Shown here: one piece after another, positions 24,668 to 36,800 of the stretch
Layout: each line of letters starts with the position of its first letter
Position numbering within the stretch: position 1 is the first letter of the stretch
Assembly: GCF_900496995.4 (NCBI RefSeq)
Contig: NC_044010.1
Coordinates: 744,001 to 808,000 of the forward strand
Length of the DNA: 64,000 bases
From: Aquila chrysaetos chrysaetos
Taxonomy: Eukaryota; Chordata; Aves; Accipitriformes; Accipitridae
Reading direction: 5' to 3'
Position numbers and translations under genes: made by a program
The notes under the pieces: generated by a model
Seen by the model: only the letters and a program-made list of their open reading frames with translations
Databases searched by the model: none
Told to the model about the DNA's origin: nothing

Positions 24668-27600
24668 CTGGAAAAAAGCAGATCTTCCTTTCTGAAAACT
24701 TTCAGGAATTGGACTTTGGAGTTACGGTCTGGGACAAAAAACAGTGTGAATGATTAATGTTGCCTCTGCTGCTGCATGTCTGCTAGGCAGGTCAAAGACC
24801 GTAAAACCCCAGCTTGTGGAGAATACGTCAATGTTTTGCCTCAAAAGCAAGTTTATATCTCTGTTCCTTCCTGCATACAGCAACCCCAAGCATTCAAGAA
24901 GGGATGCTAGGCTCCATACCAACAAAATGGAGAGATGATCTCTGTCTTGGTACTCACGTTCTCCCCTTACGAGCATCAGCGTCTCTAAACACCATGCCGG
25001 TGCACAGCAAATTAAGACAGAAAGCACCTCCCCCCCGGGGTACCCAATCCCTTCTTCCCAGCACCTCAAAAATCATGCTAAGACCCTGGGGCTGGGGAGC
25101 AGCTTGTCCTGACTCTTCTAGCTGTCAGACAGCGATGCTCAGGAATATTTTCCTTTCTCATTTCTAATGCTTGCAATATTTACCTTCTCTCCCTAGTTCG
25201 TGTCTGGTTTTCTTCTCTCTTCCCTTCTCTTTTCTCTCTTTCTCTTTTATTCTTCCTGTACACACCCTCCTCGGAACCAGGCTGGGGTCTGGGGAAGGAA
25301 GCTTCAATTCCCAGTATCGCAGCACCCTCTATCTGCGGGATGCGGCTTCCCAGCCTCCCCGCTGGGGTGAGATGCTCGGCTCGCCGGCTCTGGGCAGGAA
25401 GGGGAATTTCCAGAGCAAATTGCACAATCCTGTTGGCTCATGCTGCACGGAGGGGAGCACGCATATCTGGTCTGTATTAGGCGTTTTCGGGAAATCAGGT
25501 GACTTTGGGGAAAAGGGAGGGCAACAGTGTTTTCGGCTGCCCCCCCCCTCCTCCTCTTCCCCCTGCCTTTTAAAAGTTAGGAACAAAATCCTAAGGGTGT
25601 AGAAAAGGGAGAGTCCACGTGAGAATGGGTCCAATGCTTTTGGATGGCAAAAAATTGTTTGATCATTCTGTCCAGAGACCACTTTGCTGGAGTCCACCCT
25701 GTTACCGCAACTTGGTGGCCACAGGGCTGCTGCCACTGCTCCTCATCTGATGCTTCAGAGACCCTTTTTTAGGGGAAAAAAAAGGAAAAGATAGTGGCCT
25801 ATTCAAAGCTGTGCCTCTCTGAGGCTACCAGCAGGAGTAAGAGTGCATTGTTTTGCTGGGTTTTGTTATGGGAACACTCTGGTAAGTAAGAACTTGACTA
25901 AAAACTCATAACTACCTCTTTATTTACCAAGTGAACTTCATGTAAGAGCAACTGTTCATCAGACTTAGCCCTGGAGCAAGTTAGATCTAGGACCCTTACG
26001 GAAAGGAGTTTCAAGACTTATGCCAGACTTAATCCAGCCAGTGCCCACAAGCCAAGACCAAAATACCACCGTACAAGCTAAAAGACCTGTCGCTAATACT
26101 CTAAAAAAACCCTTCTCATCATAAACCAGCTACACTGGGACAGGACTATAAATGAAAATGTAAAACTCCATTACAACCTCTACCCTTTACAATCAGCACA
26201 GCACACTCCATAGCTTGTTTTTTGCCAGGAAAAAAATTATTCAAGTTTCAACAGGCCATAGGCAAAGTGTGTTAGCAAAGCCCAGCTGAAAGGTTCCTTT
26301 ATATTGTCAGGGGAGAGAAACACCTACAGATGAATCATTACTGACTTCATTGTAGTCAGGATAAAGGCTTTACTTGAAGAACATGCCTAGTCTGTTTTCT
26401 TTGTCAAACTGAGAATGGATAGAGAAGAAAACAGCATGTCATCTCACTTCTGATGTCTCCTGGGAGCACAGCTTGATGTTTCTAACTGCAATTTTGAGAA
26501 CCAGGAAAACAATGATGAAAGATACACAACATATCATGGGGAGATGTTTTCTCCTCTAAACTGGGCAAAGTAAAGACCCTGCCAGTGACTGTTCAAGTCA
26601 CAATCATATTTTAAAATGGGCATGGCAGAAGTAAAATGAGTGTGGGCTGATATATTATGCATGTCATTTCATCGCAAGGGAATTGTATATTTTCATAGAA
26701 ACCTGACTCAACTTGGCTGTAGCAGTGGTAAATTAATATGTGTGTGAATGTTCATAATTCTTTAGAAGACATATGCCTATTAATTAAGAAAAAGATTGCT
26801 GAAGTTAGTTAAATAAAAAGGTAGCTGCTTTTTATCTGGGCATGTATCTGCATAATGCTAACTATTTATGCAGAAGACCTGTGATATTGAGGTATATACT
26901 TACATTGAATACACATACAGCATTTGATTGCATTGGCCTAGACCTGTATTGTTTTTACAATTCATAAGATGAACCAGCTAGGTAATATATTTTACAATTC
27001 ACTGAAACTATGTCAGAAATTATATTAAAATAATAATTTAAAAGAGGCAAAATCATGCCATTAAGGGTAATAAATGATAACGTTAAGTTTGCCAATGCAA
27101 TATAATTCTGCTCAGAGGCACACACATTCTCTTAAATTCCTAAATTACATGACCACATACTACTTTTCCCAAATTGCATAAGACAAACCTTTTCTTAAGA
27201 TGACTCAGAGCTGCGTAGCTGTAACCTTTCTGCCAGATGTTATGAAGAGTAGTAGTGTTCCAGTTTTCATAAAATTACCACCTAAAACAGGCTTGACGGG
27301 CTTTTCTTCCCCCAGGAAGTTGGGAGAAAAAAAGCTTTTCCCAAGTTCTTAAGAAAAGCCACACTTTCCCATCTGGAAACACTGAGTCAGTGCATGAAGC
27401 AAAGGGAGTAAATACCAAAAGAGAAAACATAACATTAACTAGGTGAAATCCATCAGCAGGTAATCAAGGATATAAAAGTAGCAAGTAAAATATCTTTGAT
27501 TTACCAAGACCTTGGCAGTAATTTGCCGATTTCCCTTCTGCCAATAAGAGGATTCAGTGGGTTTCTTGCATGCTCACTTCCCCGCCTCGCTCTTAAGACC

Positions 27601-28261
27601 CAGGCAGGTTTTGTTGCCAGGGATTAAATTCAGAGCCTTGGGTAAGCCCCAGGAAAACCTGCCTGTGCGCTGGCTCAGACCTGCTCGGTATAACCCTCCG
27701 ATTTCCACCTCTGCGTACTGTACCGGGGGGATTTCCACCAGAGTCTGTTCACCTCTTTTACTCCCCTCCAGCACCGAGTCTGAACGCAAAGCTCCTGCAG
27801 CCTCCCAGTAAAACCTGGGACTCGGGACCGTTCTCCTCCATGCCCCGTACCACACCGAGATACCTGCTGCCTTCTGGACTCCCTTCCCCTACACCCAGGG
27901 GTGCAGCTTCAAGCGGCTGAGACTGTTAAGCACAGACGATGCCTGCCCAGGCGTTGCACCACGTTCCCTACAGACCAGAAGCCCTACCATCTTGTTTACA
28001 CCCCAGGCCTTTTCCCGCCGGGTGAGGGGCTCTGACTCACTGCTGGAGATACCCTGCCGTGGGATAACCGGCGTGGGTTCTGCCACAGCCTTCCTAGGGA
28101 TGTCCATCCTCACCGCACGCGCGGCATTGCTGGCGGTGAACCAGTGGCTGAAGAGCAACGGTTTAGTGTTTTCGTCCATTAGAGTAAAACATTCCTAAGT
28201 CCTTTGGCTTACTTTAAACCACAGGACTGTAAACTGCAGCGGCGGAGCAGCTGCTGTGAGA
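24668..28261. other. C1S 5' flank and intergenic sequence
   Basis: Upstream of the C1S ATG (minus strand). The 5' UTR must begin here, but no clear TATA box or start site could be fixed. An AG at 24668-24669 preceded by a T-run sits immediately before the ATG, so the 5-nt coding segment may itself be the end of a spliced 5' exon. 25.9-27.5 kb is AT-rich with no frames of note. No gene was recognised on either strand. Confidence 0.45.
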
Positions 28262-29010
28262 GGAATCATAGAATCATTTAGGTTGGAAAAGACCTTTAAG
28301 ATCGTCGAGTCCAACTGTCAACCATGCCCACTAAACCATGTCCTGAAGTGCCTTGTCTACGTGCTTTTTGAATACCTCCAGGGATGGTGACTCAACCGCT
28401 TCCCTGGGCAGCCTGTTCCAATGCCTGACAACCCTTTCAGTAAAGAAATTTTTCCTAATATCCAATCTAAACCTCCCCTGCTGCAACGTGAGGCCATTTC
28501 CTCTTGTCCTATCGCTTGTTACTTGGGAGAAGAGGCAGACGCCCACCTCGCTAAAACCTCCTTCCAGGTAGTTGTAGAGACCGATGAGGTCTCCCCTCAG
28601 CCTCCTTTTCTCCAGACTAAACAGCCCCAGTTCTTCTCATAAGACTTGTGCTCCAGACCCTTCACCAGCTTCGTTGCCCTTCTCTGGACGCACTCCAGCA
28701 CCTCAATGTCTCTCCTGTAGCGAGGGGCCCAAAACTGAACACAGGACTCGAGGTGCGGCCTCACTGGTGCTGAGTACAGGGGGACAATCGCCTCCCTGCT
28801 CCTGCTGGCCACACTATTTCTGACACAAGCCAGGATGCCGTTGGCCTTCTTGGCCACCTGGGCACAGGCTGGCTCATCTTCGGCCGGCTGTCCACCAGCA
28901 CCCCCAGGTCTTTTTCTGCCGGGCAGCTTTCCAGCCGCTCTTCCCCAAGCCCGTCGCGCTGCCTGGGGTTGTTGTGACCCAAGCGCAGGACCCGGCACTT
29001 GGCAAGGTGA
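28262..29010 (-). mobile_element. CR1 LINE, 5'-truncated, minus strand, relatively young
   Basis: The 3' terminus (plus GAATCATAGAATCATTTAGG, the ATTCTATGA-type CR1 tail reversed) lies at 28262. Reading the minus strand, the ORF2 C-terminal region is easily recognised: [19 protein letters not shown], then [48 protein letters not shown], and finally [18 protein letters not shown]. The coding pieces lie in different frames, so the copy is dead. It is the least diverged repeat in the window. Its 5' break abuts a CpG island. Confidence 0.95.
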
Positions 29011-29039
29011 CATTTCTGCAGCGGGACCGGTAACTTCCA

Positions 29040-29560
29040 GAAGACGGCTAGCCCCGGCCAGCGGGACCGAACAAGACGCTCGAGCTCTCTCCGGCGCGCC
29101 GGCCGCTCCTGCCACGCCGCCAAGCGACGAGGGCTCCATCAGCCGCAGGGACGGGCGAGGGTCTCCTGCCTGTTCCCCCCACCCCACACACGCACACAAT
29201 CCGCTCCCCAAGCCTGAAGCGAAGGGCAGAGGCCCAGCTCGCCGCCGCCGAGGGCCGCCCGCCGCAACCAGGCCCGGCGGTACCGAGAGGCGGCAGCAGA
29301 GACCGGCCGGCTGCCCGTCCCGGCGACAAAATGGATGTCAGCGGGGTGGTGTGCCTGCTGCTGCGCTCCCTGAGACCCCCCCCCACACACACACAGCCCC
29401 CTCTCCCCCGGCCCCGTGTGTGCCGGTCACCCAGCGTGAACGGGGGACACGAACTGCAACCCCCGAATATTCGTGGAGGCGGGGGGGGGCCGGGGGAACG
29501 GAGCCAGCGGTGGCTGAAAAACAGCCCCTGACACCACATTTATTTGTGCGGTCATTTCCA
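29040..29560. promoter_or_regulatory. CpG island with no assigned gene
   Basis: Dense CpG (GGCGCGCCGGCCGC-type text near 29093 and CGCCGCCGAGGGCCGCC near 29242), directly next to the truncated end of the CR1 copy. A Kozak-favourable ATG on the plus strand at 29331 opens [16 protein letters not shown] but no convincing donor follows. It is likely a promoter for an unannotated transcript or a distal element for C1S/LPCAT3. Confidence 0.45.
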
Positions 29561-30843
29561 CACCGAAAAGGCGAACCGCTTTCAAGCAGACCATTCCCTC
29601 CCTGTCGCGGTCCCGGTTTCTCCGACTCTCTCTGGTTTGTCATTCACCCGTTCCCGGCCTTTTTTCCCCACTGGCACCAAGGCCTCCTATCCATCCTTCT
29701 AATGAAAACTTATTTTCATGTGTTCCCCTGCCTGTTATTCCAAGCCGTCACCCTTCTCCCTCCCTACTCCATCTCTCGCTAGTGGCTATTTCTCCCCCCA
29801 CCCTCTCTCTGTGCTCCTCCCTTGACACAGCGATTCCCAGCTGCAGACTTCAGTCGGATTTAATTTCATTCCGACCCTTGCTTTTCCAGTGTCTTCCTCC
29901 TCCCCATCAGCGTTCAACCCCAAACTGCAGTCCCACCCACCCCCCAGGTAGCCACCTTGCCCCCCGTAGCCCGCTCCTGTCCCGTGGCCGTTTCAATCGG
30001 GACAGGCTCCTGCGCCCGCCTCGGGGAAGAGGCTCGGGCAAGGCAGGGCACAAGATTCCTGTTTCAGAATGTTTCCAGAAATGGTCCTGGAAGGAAAGTC
30101 CTGCAAGAGCTCTTGAAGAACCAGCTGGGGTCTTGTGCAGCTGTGGTCTGTGGGAAAGCTGCATGAAGCACTTGAACACAGTCGATAAAAATGACTTTGC
30201 AGAAGCTTCAGCAGCTACGTTCCCATATTGCCACACTGAGCTTATGTGAACTTCACATTTCACACTAATACCTGTGTAATGTCATGAAACCACGGTATAT
30301 CTTCAGGACAGATTTTTGGTTACACACCCTCCTCCCAAGCATAGCACTGCCCTGATTATTAAAAAAATAATAATAATGAAAAATAATGGTACTCATCATG
30401 ATCCGAGTCTCAAAAACAGCTACTGTGGTGTGACCCGAAGTGGCTATCTAGCATTTAATCTAAACAGGTCAGATATAGCAACATTTCAAGCAACTGAAAA
30501 CAGAATCTCGCAATGGAAACTGTTGGGCAATCTCAGGAGCAGATGCTGCTTCTGAAACCCTTCTCTGACAACAGTAAATTACAGAATGAAGTAAGTCTAA
30601 AAGTTCATATGCCCTCTGCTTCACTATACACGTAGCTAACTGACCACAGGTGTATTTAAATACTATGGTATTTTTTTTAATTTGTATTACAAATAGTAGC
30701 CATTTCAAATAAGTTACTCTTTGCACAAAAGGAGTGTGTCACGGGTTTGTTTCCTGAGCTGTTCCAGAACACAAAGGACCTAGACCAGAATTTTGTCCAA
30801 CCCAGCATGCAGCCTCTAACTCTCCCTTTTTCTGCAATCTCAG
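29561..30843. other. Intergenic, nothing recognised
   Basis: C- and T-rich sequence to about 30050, then AT-rich sequence. It ends in a strong pyrimidine tract and acceptor that lead into the exon-like segment at 30844. Confidence 0.45.
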
Positions 30844-31059
30844 GTCAGAGTTGTGGACAGACTGCTGGAGGTCTACGGGAGGACACCACTTGAGAGAGAC
30901 TGTGGTCCGAAGCCATTTTTGCTGCCACAGATGTGGCCTCCGAAACCAGACGGAGCACTTTGCCTTTTCAAAAGCAGAAGGAGTCTGCATCTGCCAGGAG
31001 ACAGAGGTCTACTGGGGCAGGAGATGTACCGGCGCGTGTGGAAAGATAAGCTCAATGCT
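30844..31059 (+). CDS. Orphan candidate exon encoding a WSC-like Cys-rich domain
   Basis: I do not recognise the gene. The segment follows a strong polypyrimidine tract and acceptor (CTTTTTCTGCAATCTCAG) and ends at GTAAGC. It is exactly 216 nt and symmetric (phase 2-2), with one open frame; without the donor the frame stops two bases on. The peptide has Cys-x14-17-Cys, then C-x3-C, 17 residues, C-x-C, 10 residues, C-x3-C, with the core EHFAFSKAEGVCICQE and a WGRRCTGACG end. This spacing resembles the WSC domain of polycystin-1 (C-x3-C, 15, C-x-C, 11, C-x3-C). One N-glycosylation sequon (NQT) is present, suggesting an extracellular protein. It could be one exon of an undescribed gene between C1S and LPCAT3, a relic, or chance. 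Confidence 0.4.
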
Positions 31060-32119
31060 GTAAGCCCTCAGAGCTCCACAGTGGCCGCAGCAGCAGTGGC
31101 GTGGTTGGTGCCAGGTTATGGTCTGACCCTCAAAACAAGGCCATTACCCACAGAATCTAAGTAATCCTCCAGGCATGATCCAAATTTTTATAGAACGGGG
31201 ATGAGAAGGGAAGGATGAGGGGAGGGGAAGCCAGATGTGGAGGTTTAAGGAAGGAGGCAAGCATATGGTGATATTTCCCTGGTATATTCTCCCATTTTTG
31301 GCTATCTAAAAGTGTAGAATTACTGAGCCAGAAGTTGTATCTGTATCTTACACGTCCTCAGCGGATCTTTCTTACATAAATGTTCTCATCACTTTTTAAC
31401 TTGTTCATGGGCTTTTAATAGAATTATAACAACGATCCCCTGTCAGACAACAGCATAGTTAAGCAGGATAGAGACTTTAAGAGGCTATAACCCCGGAAGT
31501 GTTAAATCCGTGGGATAATTTAATTGTATCAAACATGGGAGGAAGCTTGATTATGGAGTGGATTCCTTCAGCTGTGATGCTAACAGGCCTCGCTCTCCAA
31601 TCTGGCTCTCCATTTTCATGGAACTTCTACGAACATAGAAGTTTGAGATGCCCATTCCTTGTCAAACATGACTGGGGGAGGGACAGAGAGTCAGCATGCT
31701 CACATAGGCCTCATTTACTTAGGAAACCGGCCTAAACACCGTAAACACACAATTAAACATGGAAATGAGACCATTGCTTCTCGCGGTTTCACTGTGGACC
31801 TCTGAAGTGACTCTGGTTCAATTCTTCCTCAGCCCCACATTAAGCCACATCTTACGTCGGGTGCATTTGTTTTTCTGAACTTCGTGAGGCTTCTGTCAAA
31901 CCATTCCTTCATTCTTTTCATTCCTTATCTATTCTATTCTCTGCACTCTCTCCGTCTTCTGCTGCACTGCCCAATGTGAAGTTAAACTCCTCTTTCAAGA
32001 CTATTTCCTCTTCTTTCTCTGGATCTGTGCTTTTGCCACTATGGGGCAGGGAAAGGAAGACAGGAGAAAAACCACATCATTTAAAGTGAGACCCACGCCC
32101 ACCAAGGCCTGTTTCCAGC
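31060..32119. other. Intergenic, nothing recognised
   Basis: No recognisable exon, repeat or RNA gene. Polypyrimidine-rich near 31900-32030. Confidence 0.4.
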
Positions 32120-32950
32120 AGGTGAGCCCACCCCACAGCCGCTCCATAACTTCATGGTCGGAGCTGCACCTAAGGCAGAGTAATCCTACGTGCCAGCACA
32201 GGCTGGGAGACAACGGGCTAAGGAGCAGCTCAGCAGAAAAGATCCTGGGGATCCTGGCACACCAGCCCATGAGGCACCCTTGTAGCAGTGAAAGCTAACA
32301 GCACACTGGGTGGCGCAAATGACAGCAACAGTCAACGGGTAGAGAGGAGTGATTATTTCCCTCTGTATGGCACAGATAAAGTTGTATTCGGTACGCTGTG
32401 TCTGTTAACGGGCTCCCCAGCGCAAGAGAGGTCTGAACAAACTGCAAAAAGCCCAGTGGAGGACCACTGGATAGGTGACTAGAGCATTGATACTGAGGAA
32501 TCTGGATTTGTTTAGCCTGGAAAAGAGAAGGGCAAGGGGAGGCAAGGTTTTTAGCCTGGTCTCCTAAGTAAATGAGGTCTAGGTGGGCATGTTGCCAGTC
32601 AGTCCTTCTCCCAGTCAGATTTGACAAGGAATGGCATCGAATAGGTGCTACTGCCTAAAGGGTGGTTGTAAAGAGGATGGAGTCAGACCCTTCCCAGGAC
32701 AAGAGGCAATGGGCATAACTTGCAACAGAGGCAATTCGGAGTATAATCTGGACAAAAATACTTCCCCCAAAGCATGATTCAGCACCAGCTCAGGTGCTCA
32801 GCAAGGCTGGGAGCTCTCCACCCATGAAATGTACAGCAGTTGCCTGGGCAATGCCCTGAGCGACCTGATCCAGCTTTGGAGTCCTGCTTGTGAGCAGGGG
32901 TTTGGATCAGAGACCTCCAGAGGTCCCTTTTCATATAAACCTTTGTGTGA
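32120..32950 (+). mobile_element. Degraded CR1 LINE fragment, plus strand
   Basis: Plus-strand text follows the CR1 3' coding region: a CAGCACAGGCTGGGAGACAA block, then GCAGAAAAGATCCTGGGGAT (the AEKDLG coding motif), a GAATCTGGATTTGTTTAGCC-type block with GGAAAAGAGAAGG, and the 3' end CCAGAGGTCCCTTTTCATAT. Frames are broken and several segments are missing or replaced. It is an older copy than the one at 28262. Confidence 0.8.
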
Positions 32951-33056
32951 GTCTGTGTTTGTCCCTCCAGCTAAGTTTGGGCAATACCGTCCACCTGAAT
33001 GACACAGCAGGAAACCGCTAACGCAGGTAAAGGGGAAAGGATCACATCCACCGCAG

Positions 33057-33195
33057 CTGAAGCTTTTGCTGAGGAGGAGAACTTGGGGTGCGCTCATGGA
33101 CGTCTGCATGAAGGGGCACACCGAGGAGCAGGTCCTCCAGCGGATGAGTTACGAGGAGCCTGTGCAGGCAGAGCCGCCCAGTGACTACGAAGAGG
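33057..33195 (+). CDS. Unassigned exon-like segment upstream of LPCAT3
   Basis: Bounded by an acceptor (ACCGCAG at 33050-33056) and a good donor (GTGAGG at 33196). One frame stays open throughout, starting LKLLLRRRTWGALMDVCMKG and ending PSDYEE. The text is basic, then acidic (YEEPVQAEPPSDYEE), like a juxtamembrane or cytoplasmic tail, but I recognise no family. It lies about 690 bp before the LPCAT3 start codon, so it could also be part of an alternative LPCAT3 5' exon or a divergent unit. Evidence is composition plus splice sites only. Confidence 0.25.
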
Positions 33196-33374
33196 GTGAG
33201 GGACAAGGTGCCGCTGTAATGCCCGGTATGGGAAGCGGGTCCCTCCGGGGCCACAAGAGCCAAGCACCCACAGTCTGTCCGTCCTCCAGCAGCCACTGGG
33301 GAGGCTCAGTAGCGTGCCTTGTCCCCAGTCGGCAGAGCAGCGCCCCAGGGCGAGCCCGAGGCCAAGACCCAGAG

Positions 33375-33470
33375 CTAGACTTAGACCTAGACCCAGACCC
33401 AGACCCAGGGTCTGCCCCTGTCCCAGTCCCAGTCCCCGTCCCCGTCCCCGTCCCGCGTCCCCCTCCCCGC
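33375..33470. repeat. Hexanucleotide tandem repeat (GACCCA / CCCGTC)
   Basis: A short hexamer array that drifts along its length, from GACCTA/GACCCA units (33380-33409) to TCCCAG and then CCCGTC units (33420-33455). It sits at the left edge of the LPCAT3 CpG island. Confidence 0.85.
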
Positions 33471-33544
33471 GCGCCTCGTGCCCGCGAATAACCCCTGCCC
33501 CGCCCCTACCCCTACCCCTCCCTGCCCGGCTCTCTCCTGTCCCG

Positions 33545-33879
33545 CCACAGCCAATGGGGAGGCGGGCTCCGCCTCGCCTGCTTGGCCCCGCCCCCCCGCC
33601 GCCGGGACCGAGCCCCGCCCTCGGAAGCGCTTTCTCCAATCATTGGCTAGCGGGGACAGCCCCGCGGCACCGCCCACTCGCGGGGTAACCTTTGCCTTAG
33701 TGAGCGCAGGGCCCTGCCCCGCTGCCACCGGCTGTCCAATCGGAGGCGCCGGCGGGGCGTGGCCGGCGCGGCGCAGCCAATGGGCGCGGAGGGGGCCGCG
33801 AGCGGTGCGGGGGCCGCGGTGGCTGGTGCCGCTGCCGGGTTCGAGGAGCGACCGGCCGGCGGGGCGGCCGGGGGAGAAG
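33545..33879 (+). promoter_or_regulatory. LPCAT3: LPCAT3 CpG-island promoter with multiple CCAAT boxes
   Basis: CCAAT boxes occur at 33551-33555, 33636-33640 (followed immediately by an inverted ATTGG at 33642-33646), 33736-33740 and 33777-33781, with several CCCCGCCCC-type Sp1 sites and no TATA box. The start codon lies in AAGATGGCGG, a YY1-type motif common just downstream of housekeeping start sites. The array suggests NF-Y-driven, broad initiation at about 33790-33870. Confidence 0.7.
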
Positions 33880-36800
33880 ATGGCGGTGGCGGGGTCCGGC
33901 TGGGGCCTGGCCCAGCTGGCCGAGGCCCTGGGCTCGTCGGAGCAAGCGCTGCGCCTCATCGTCTCCATCCTGATGGGTAAGGGAGGGCAGAGGGCGCGGC
34001 GGTCGGGGGCGGGGGGGGGTGACGGGTCTGGCGCCCAGGGCAGGGCGCCGCGCCCGCCGTGGGGCCGAGCGACCCCGCCGTGCCGGGCCGTGCCGCGCCG
34101 CGCTGCGTGGGGGCCGGGGCCGGGGGAGCCCCACCTGTGTCACCGCCGCCGTGCCAGGCCACGTGTGCGCGGGGAACCGGCGGGCGAGACCCTCCTCCCC
34201 CCCCTCCCGCCGCCGCCGCCTGCCGCCGCCACCGGCCCCGGCCCCGGCCGGTGGAGACCCGCCGGTTCTCCCGGTGGAGAGGGGACGGGGAACCCGCTCG
34301 GAAGCGGGGCGGGCGAACCGGTGGGTTTCCTTCCCCGCAGGAAGTCGGGGTGCGGTCCGCGCAGGCTGCCGGGGAAAGGGGTTGCAGGGCACCCCGCGTC
34401 CCGGGGCGGGAGAGCCCGGCTGGGAGAGGCGGGGAGCCGGTTCTCGGTGTGCTGCGAAGGGAGGCCGGGTTCGGGTCGGTGTCCCGAGCAGCGTTTTGGG
34501 TGCGAGAACTTTGTTTGCGGTCGTTCCGCTGGCTCTGCGTGGGTGCCAGGTGCTGCGTGTGCATCAAATTCCCCACCAGCGTGTGCCCGGGGGGGTGTAC
34601 GCTCCGGAAAAAATCTCCGCAGCCCCTCTGAGATGTTGCCCTGTCCGAGGGCAGGGAGGTCTCTGCCACGAGACGTCCTTGGTGTCCGCAGCCCCCGTGG
34701 AGCTAACTGCGCGGGAGTGGGATGTCACCACGGGGACTGCCAGGTGGGGTGAGCGAAGCCTGCGAGCTGAGCGACCAGGAGAACGGGGATGTTCGCGCTG
34801 CGCTCCACCTGCAACGCGAAGCGTATCGCAAAACACGTGCTGCTTAACGCTTATCTGAACGTGAGATGGTTCGGTCTCGTGTCAAACGGTTAAGGCAGGG
34901 CTAGAGTTACGATGTGGGCTAACAATTGAGGGGGAGGTCGTAGCTCCCAAAACGTTAGTTCAAGTGTATGTATCCGTGCTGTCTACACAAATCTCTGTAG
35001 ATGCCCAATGAAACTTTGGTTTTTGAAAGCCTTAGTGGTGTAGGCACCTAGCAGAAAGGAAATACAAGCTTTTCTCAAGAGTATTTGAAGTGATACAGCT
35101 GCTGCTGTGTGATCTGTCAAAATAAAGTTGCTTTGGCTAACTAGAAGTATAATTTTTATAAAGAGATGCAGGAGAAGTGGTGTCCCTTCATAACTGTGGT
35201 CTGGACCAGACTTATATCTGCCTGATTTAATTTACAACGTGTAAGATCAAACTGAACCAAAACATTCTTCACATCAAGGGTAGATATAGGGGACAGAACT
35301 GAGTATCATTTTGAACTTAACTTAGAATTTGGTTAAACCAAACTTCTTCTATCAAGAAAAAAAGAAGTGACAGGAAACATATACAGGACACGCACATAAG
35401 TCAGCCTGAATTAATCTAGCAGCTCCCCACAGCTGAACAGGAAAAGTCCTGCTCCTTTCTCCCACGTCTGTCTCTGATACTTTTAACTGTCATCTGACTG
35501 AATTTACATGCCTGGCAGAAGCCTAAACCAGAAAAAGCAGATAGTGTACTACCAGGTTAGTCAACTGAACCAGCCAAGGGACTAGTCTAACAAGTGCTGA
35601 TGCAGAAGAGGTGTTAGAAAGCGTGTGTGGAGGCAGACACCTACAGTAGAGCGATGCCTTTGCAGAATGCACCTTGAACATACTCTCAGAGTTCCTTCTT
35701 GCTTCTTACTAGCAGTAAGCTAGAACATGACATTGGAAGACTGTTTTCCTGCTCAGTGTCTTATGGGTGAGCAAAACCACTTCCTTGAAATGAACAGCAG
35801 GTAATTACCATCTTAATGATAAGAAGAGATGCCCACTGCAGTCAATAGATTCGTTAAGTGTGAGATTCGTGTGTCTCGTTACAAATGTTCCATGTACAGT
35901 GTTGACACTAAGCCTCTGAGAGGTAGGCCACTATCTATTTTGCATAAAGTCTTAGTGGATCTTTATAATTTGTATTGAAAGTCTGGGGATCAGGGACTGG
36001 GAACCCATTTGCATCTGTTTCCCCTGCATACCTAAAATGTATACCAAACCATTTCCCCGTCCTTTCTCCCTAGCTCAGTATCTCTTAACTACATGCAGTT
36101 GAAGGCGTAACTTCAGACAGAAGGCTTAAAGGCATGCAAAACAGCCTCACCTATAGTTTGGTACTCTTGCAGGTCATGTAGATTGAACCACTCATGCAGA
36201 GGGGATAGACTCCAGCTTTCCTGCTTAATGGATGGGTGGTAAAGCATTATACCATTACATTAAAAGGAAGGGCCAAGCACCACTCCAGAGCAACATGAGA
36301 GGAGAGTGAGAATTGTTGCTTAACCCAGCACTAGCAAAGAAATGTTCATTTAATTGCAGCTTAGCTTACAATTGTTTTAATGGGACTGAAAGCCTTAAGC
36401 CTGTTGGTAATGCAGCTAGCGCTGATGACCACCTCACAGGATGGCATGGGGTATAAATGAAAGGCATTTCTAAAAGCTGGAAATGGCATTAGGACAGGCA
36501 AGGTATGGCTTTTCCTTCACTTCCTCCATTTCAGGTGTTTTCATAGATTCAGTAAGAAAATTATTTTTGTTGGCTGCAGCCAATACTGCTGAATTATTTC
36601 AGAACAAGACCATGAGGATGAAGCGCGGTACTCTGTTCCAAAGATGGATTAAAAAGTTGTTGCTTATTTCTCCCTCTGTGATGCAGTTTACCATCTACAC
36701 TGTGCAGTTCTACTGCGACAGCGGTTTCTAGCGTTTCACTGTTCAGGAGATCACCAGAAACTGGTAGAAATGGCCCTCTGAAAAAGAGGAAGAATCACTA

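Noticed and set aside
24722-25736. Several 80-140 codon frames upstream of C1S
   Set aside because: Low-complexity or unrelated text, overlapping frames on both strands, no splice signals consistent with a gene.
29331-29531. ATG with a signal-like leader in the CpG island as exon 1 of a gene
   Set aside because: No good donor follows and the frame turns into Pro/His-rich repeat text; kept only as a remark on the island.
28835-29782. 315-codon plus-strand frame
   Set aside because: It runs antisense through CR1 and into the CpG island; Pro/Arg-rich text without similarity to any family I know.
33478-34752. 424-codon plus-strand reading frame over the LPCAT3 CpG island
   Set aside because: High GC makes stops rare. 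Only 33880-33976 is the true LPCAT3 exon 1; the rest is promoter and intron, and other frames are equally open.
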